Source: an uncultured Bacilli bacterium (lineage in GTDB: Bacteria; Bacillota_I; Bacilli_A; RF39; UBA660). Taken from it: DNA of 64,000 bases. The notes under the pieces were generated by a model that saw only the letters and a list, made by a program, of their open reading frames with translations, made no database searches and was not told where the DNA came from. Of this stretch, positions 63,345 through 64,000 are shown one piece after another. The position numbers and the translations under genes were made by a program. The stretch covers positions 62,001 to 126,000 of the forward strand of contig CAJUTK010000002.1 in NCBI GenBank assembly GCA_910589375.1. The letters run 5' to 3'. How positions within the stretch are numbered: the stretch's first letter is position 1; each line of letters begins with the position of its first letter.

Positions 63345-64000
63345 ATGAAACATAAAAGAATAGTGATTATAAGTGTTTTAGTACTCATACTAGGTATGCT
63401 TGCTTTTCTCATTTATCCTAAATTATTATTAGTAAAAGCTATTATTAATTTTACGGAATTAGAAAGTGTTCATATAGAGGGAACTTTCAAATTAAGTAAT
63501 GAGCAATATGAAATAGATTTAAAAGGAAATGCTAATTTTTCAAATTCTATTTTTCATGCTGATTTATCAACAGATTATATTTGGAATCCTATTCATGCAG
63601 AATTGTATATGAATAAAGATAAATCAGATGTAAAATCGTATCTTTCTACAAACTTATCAAATAATTGGGTATTTCATAAAAGGAAACTTAGTAATCAGGA
63701 TTTAAAAATTTCTAAGAAAGATATTGATTTTGAAAAGGTAAAATCAGACCGTAAAGGAGAAAAAAAATTTAGAATAGAGATTTCTGGAGAAACTCTTGCT
63801 TCTTTATTGCCACATTCTTCTAATAAAATAACACTTTATCTATATTTAAAAGGGGATAAGATATCTGGTATTCAAACTTATGATAAAATAATACTTTCAG
63901 AAGAAGAAAATTTATATGTAAGTAATATCTATTTAACATTCTCTAGTTGGAATACCATATCCTCTATTACAATTCCTGAGGATATAGAGAAAAATAGTAA
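63345..64000 (+). CDS. Membrane-anchored extracytoplasmic protein, cut by the window edge
   Basis: 218 codons are visible, open to the last base. It starts eight bases after miaB with AGGAGG in front. An N-terminal span (about 6-28, IVIISVLVLILGMLAFLIYP) is followed by a beta-rich soluble region with repeated short strands (VHIEGTFKLSNEQYEIDLKG, FRIEISGETLASLLP). No family recognised. It is likely co-transcribed with miaB. Confidence 0.7.
   Translation, partial: MKHKRIVIISVLVLILGMLAFLIYPKLLLVKAIINFTELESVHIEGTFKLSNEQYEIDLKGNANFSNSIFHADLSTDYIWNPIHAELYMNKDKSDVKSYLSTNLSNNWVFHKRKLSNQDLKISKKDIDFEKVKSDRKGEKKFRIEISGETLASLLPHSSNKITLYLYLKGDKISGIQTYDKIILSEEENLYVSNIYLTFSSWNTISSITIPEDIEKNS

Overview
The window is AT-rich, densely packed bacterial chromosome using the standard code: TGA is a stop, and prfB (RF2) carries its autoregulatory frameshift. 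Gene order and families point to a Gram-positive member of the Bacilli with a compact genome. Examples are rplJ-rplL-methyltransferase-rpoB-rpoC, tmcAL(ylbM)/DUF177/rpmF, ftsEX, ezrA, a class-I-like tyrS behind a T-box, and an S4-type rpsD leader. Several genes belong to spore formers: a small acid-soluble spore protein at 61631, yunB at 29550, a Cse60-like peptide at 14492, and a SpoIIAA-like STAS gene overlapping a SigF/SigG-type sigma gene at 19723-20684. I infer an endospore-forming or recently spore-forming, probably host-associated, low-GC Bacilli lineage. I cannot name a species.

Layout. 1-9.1 kb: L10 leader, rplJ, rplL, an RsmC-like methyltransferase, and rpoB/rpoC behind their own near-consensus promoter. 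9.2-17.9 kb: envelope and protein-quality genes (Tim44-like zinc-ribbon protein, radical SAM protein, polytopic transporter, YgjP-like metalloprotein, coiled-coil M23 hydrolase, ClpC) and two unknown genes. 17.9-25.3 kb: gltX, the STAS/sigma pair, tRNA-Ser(GCU), a D-Ala-D-Ala carboxypeptidase with a broken signal-peptide frame, an orphan ZnuA-like lipoprotein lacking the usual ligands, yidD, rnc and yebC. 25.4-29.5 kb: prfB-YitT-ftsE-ftsX and a CBS protein. 29.5-37.5 kb: yunB, a DUF4015 protein, yutD, DUF1292, a zinc-ribbon/TPM pair, and tmcAL divergent from DUF177-rpmF. 37.5-49.4 kb: related single-span surface proteins (some with WG repeats), a T-box-controlled deoC-dUTPase-tyrS operon, rpsD, an SGNH hydrolase and ezrA.

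49.4-59.4 kb is the main accessory locus. A 2100-residue secreted WapA/RHS-type polymorphic toxin ends in a GIY-YIG-like nuclease tip. A candidate immunity gene follows with one-base overlap, then a paralogous immunity-like gene. Two promoterless, start-less copies of the RHS core follow (one about 99% identical to the main gene over about 340 bp). One copy is joined out of frame to a displaced toxin tip, and that tip is followed by two small paralogous genes that may be its immunity genes. This looks like a tip-exchange cassette array built by homologous recombination.

59.4-64 kb: an ORF6N-domain protein, thiI, an ssp gene with a forespore-type promoter candidate, miaB, and the start of an unidentified membrane-anchored protein cut by the window edge. 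Transcription signals are easy to read: many short Rho-independent hairpins (several bidirectional, with stop codons inside the stem) and frequent extended -10 promoters (TGnTATAAT) with weak -35 elements.
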